From positions 1 through 6,336 of the forward strand of contig SKZS01000084.1 of the NCBI GenBank assembly GCA_007127255.1: a stretch of 6,336 nucleotides of DNA. Reading direction: 5' to 3'. Below are positions 5,672 through 6,336 of this stretch, one piece after another. The position numbers and the translations under genes were made by a program. Position 1 is the first letter of the stretch, and every line of letters starts with the position of its first letter. This DNA comes from Syntrophomonadaceae bacterium. GTDB taxonomy: Bacteria > Bacillota > Dethiobacteria > DTU022. The notes below the pieces were generated by a model. The model did no database searches. It was not told the origin of the DNA and worked only from the letters and a program-made list of their open reading frames with translations.

Positions 5672-5681
5672 TTACTCTCCC
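5661..5681 (-). promoter_or_regulatory. Hairpin over the Shine-Dalgarno region upstream of nusG
   Basis: GGGAGA (5681-5676) and TCTCCC (5666-5661) form a perfect 6-bp stem with a 9-base loop containing the upstream ATG. The 5' arm is the only purine-rich ribosome-binding sequence near this ATG, so folding would hide it. There is no U-run, so it is not a terminator. It may set the translation level of nusG. Confidence 0.45.
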
Positions 5682-5716
5682 GGTCACACTCCTTCTAAAG
5701 CCTTTTTACCGGCAGA

Positions 5717-5908
5717 TTAGCGAATGACCAGCTGTAGAATGGCCAAAAACACACTGTCAAGAACCCAAAAGAACACAGCGAAAACGACCACCGCCGACAA
5801 AACAATACTGGTAAAAACGGTAAACTCCCGTTTTGTCGGCCAGTTTACCTTCTTTAGCTCGACCCTGACTTCATGCAAAAACTTTCTGATTCGCTTAAAA
5901 AAAAGCAT
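5717..5908 (-). CDS. secE: Preprotein translocase subunit SecE
   Basis: Essential small membrane subunit that clamps SecY in the SecYEG protein-export channel. The 63 residues fit the short Gram-positive type: a basic amphipathic N-terminal helix, the conserved VELKKVNWPTKRE (16-28, with the WPT motif at 23-25), then a single membrane span at about 31-57 (VFTSIVLSAVVVFAVFFWVL core). A GAGGT site is 9 nt before the ATG at 5908-5906. The second to fourth codons are a run of eight T (CTT TTT TTT). It stands 78 nt after rpmG and 61 nt before nusG, the usual secE-nusG pairing. Stop codon TAA. Confidence 0.97.
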   Translation of the reverse strand: MLFFKRIRKFLHEVRVELKKVNWPTKREFTVFTSIVLSAVVVFAVFFWVLDSVFLAILQLVIR

Positions 5909-5986
5909 TTAATAATTACCTCTTCCCGTGAATCTTTTGAGATTAGCCTGAATCCTGACCTTAATGCCTGCTCAAATCTGCACTAT

Positions 5987-6136
5987 TTACTTGGTTTCTT
6001 TATGCAGGGTATGGTCCTTGCAGCGGCTGCAGTATTTTTTCATCTCCAGACGGTCCGGATTATTCTTCTTGTTCTTGCGGGACGTATAGTTCCGCTCCTG
6101 GCATTCTGCACAGGCTAAATGAACTGTCACTCGCAT
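5987..6136 (-). CDS. rpmG: 50S ribosomal protein L33 (bL33), zinc-binding type
   Basis: Small 50S protein near the E site. The 49 residues begin MRVTVHLACAECQERNYTSRK and end KDHTLHKETK. Two CxxC pairs (C9/C12 and C36/C39) form the zinc ribbon of the Cys-containing form; paralogues without cysteines replace it during zinc shortage in many Firmicutes. The ATG at 6136-6134 follows a weak AGGTGG about 9 nt upstream. It is the first gene of the run rpmG-secE-nusG-rplK-rplA, directly downstream of a predicted promoter. The length is normal and the stop codon is TAA. Confidence 0.96.
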   Translation of the reverse strand: MRVTVHLACAECQERNYTSRKNKKNNPDRLEMKKYCSRCKDHTLHKETK

Positions 6137-6175
6137 TTACTTCTTCCACCTGCCTCTTAAACTCATAGGTAACAA

Positions 6176-6203
6176 CTTATCACATTTTGTTCCGAAATGT
6201 CAA
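6176..6203 (-). promoter_or_regulatory. Promoter for rpmG-secE-nusG-rplK-rplA
   Basis: On the minus strand a consensus TTGACA (6203-6198) is followed, 16 bases later, by GATAAG (6181-6176, 4/6 match), preceded by TGT, an extended -10. With a 17-base spacer the -10 would read ATAAGT. Transcription would begin near 6169, about 33 nt before rpmG. No other promoter-like pair as good is seen before rplK. Confidence 0.6.
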
Positions 6204-6215
6204 TATATTAGAAGC

Positions 6216-6256
6216 TGCGGGCACGGCACGCCGTGCCCCTACAATTTTTACTGTTA
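6216..6256. repeat. 41-bp palindrome-bearing repeat, copy 1
   Basis: Identical over 41 bp to the copy at 6296-6336. The core GGGCACGG-CACG-CCGTGCCC (6219-6238) is a perfect 8-bp stem with a 4-base loop, followed by CTACAATTTTTACTGTTA. It is much richer in G+C than its surroundings. Such GTAGGGGC-type palindromes are dispersed intergenic repeats in various bacteria as I recall. No U-run follows on the operon strand, so it is not an obvious terminator. It ends 13 bp upstream of the rpmG promoter -35 box. Confidence 0.85.
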
Positions 6257-6295
6257 ACCTAAACCATTAAGATTAAACGATATGATTCTGTTTTA

Positions 6296-6336
6296 TGCGG
6301 GCACGGCACGCCGTGCCCCTACAATTTTTACTGTTA
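6296..6336. repeat. 41-bp palindrome-bearing repeat, copy 2 (reaches window edge)
   Basis: Exact second copy of 6216-6256, starting 80 bp further on, with 39 bp of unrelated A+T-rich sequence between. The match continues to the last base of the window, so the true repeat may be longer and further copies may follow. The identity suggests recent duplication or ongoing homogenisation. Confidence 0.85.

Noticed and set aside
5909..5986. tRNA-Trp gene between rpmG and secE, as found in some Firmicutes and other bacteria.
   Set aside because: The 78-base gap has no acceptor stem pairing, no TTCRANY-type T loop and no plausible cloverleaf; only a 6-bp TTTGAG/CTCAAA repeat with a large loop is present.
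6216..6336. CRISPR array (two 41-bp repeats with a 39-bp spacer).
   Set aside because: Only two units are visible, the repeat contains a long GC palindrome followed by an A/T tail unlike usual CRISPR repeats, and there are no cas genes in view. A longer sequence could reopen the question.

Overview
The window is a piece of the universal bacterial ribosomal-protein / RNA-polymerase cluster, and every gene lies on the minus strand. In transcription order (high to low coordinates) it holds rpmG (L33), secE, nusG, rplK (L11), rplA (L1), rplJ (L10), rplL (L7/L12) and the first 720 codons of rpoB. rpoB runs off the low-coordinate edge. Gene order, a short single-span SecE, a zinc-type L33, AGGAGG-type ribosome binding sites, an L10 leader RNA and a Firmicute-like RpoB point to a Bacillota bacterium of clostridial grade. 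A Peptococcaceae or Syntrophomonadales-like lineage is my inference from protein similarity recalled by eye. The ybxB-type methyltransferase gene that Bacillus has between rplL and rpoB is absent, and no tRNA gene lies between rpmG and secE.

Layout from upstream to downstream. 6336-6137: two exact 41-bp copies of a palindrome-bearing repeat, then a TTGACA promoter for rpmG. 6136-5717: rpmG and secE. 5716-4996: nusG, preceded by a small hairpin and an overlapping 8-codon upstream reading frame, and carrying an unusual acidic N-terminal extension of about 48 residues. 4990-4959: a two-helix RNA element with an asymmetric internal loop just before the rplK ribosome binding site, a good candidate for the L1 autoregulatory site. 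4943-3732: rplK and rplA. 3731-3417: a 315-base gap holding an L10-leader RNA and a strong terminator-like hairpin, the probable L10-L12 feedback attenuator. 3416-2455: rplJ and rplL. 2454-2163: a GC-rich hairpin after rplL, then a near-consensus extended -10 promoter and a leader of about 170 nt for rpoB.

The genes work together. NusG joins the RNA polymerase whose beta subunit is rpoB, and it also contacts the ribosome. L11, L10 and L12 build the ribosomal stalk (GTPase-associated centre), L1 forms the opposite stalk, L33 is a small 50S protein, and SecE is part of the SecYEG channel. Two separate feedback sites (L1 on rplK-rplA, L10-L12 on rplJ-rplL) and a separate rpoB promoter would allow three expression levels within one cluster.

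I see no new defence system, mobile gene or other exotic locus. The points that depart from the ordinary are the NusG extension with its 12-nt tandem repeats, the arrangement at the nusG start, the palindromic repeat pair at the high-coordinate edge, and the details of the leader RNAs.
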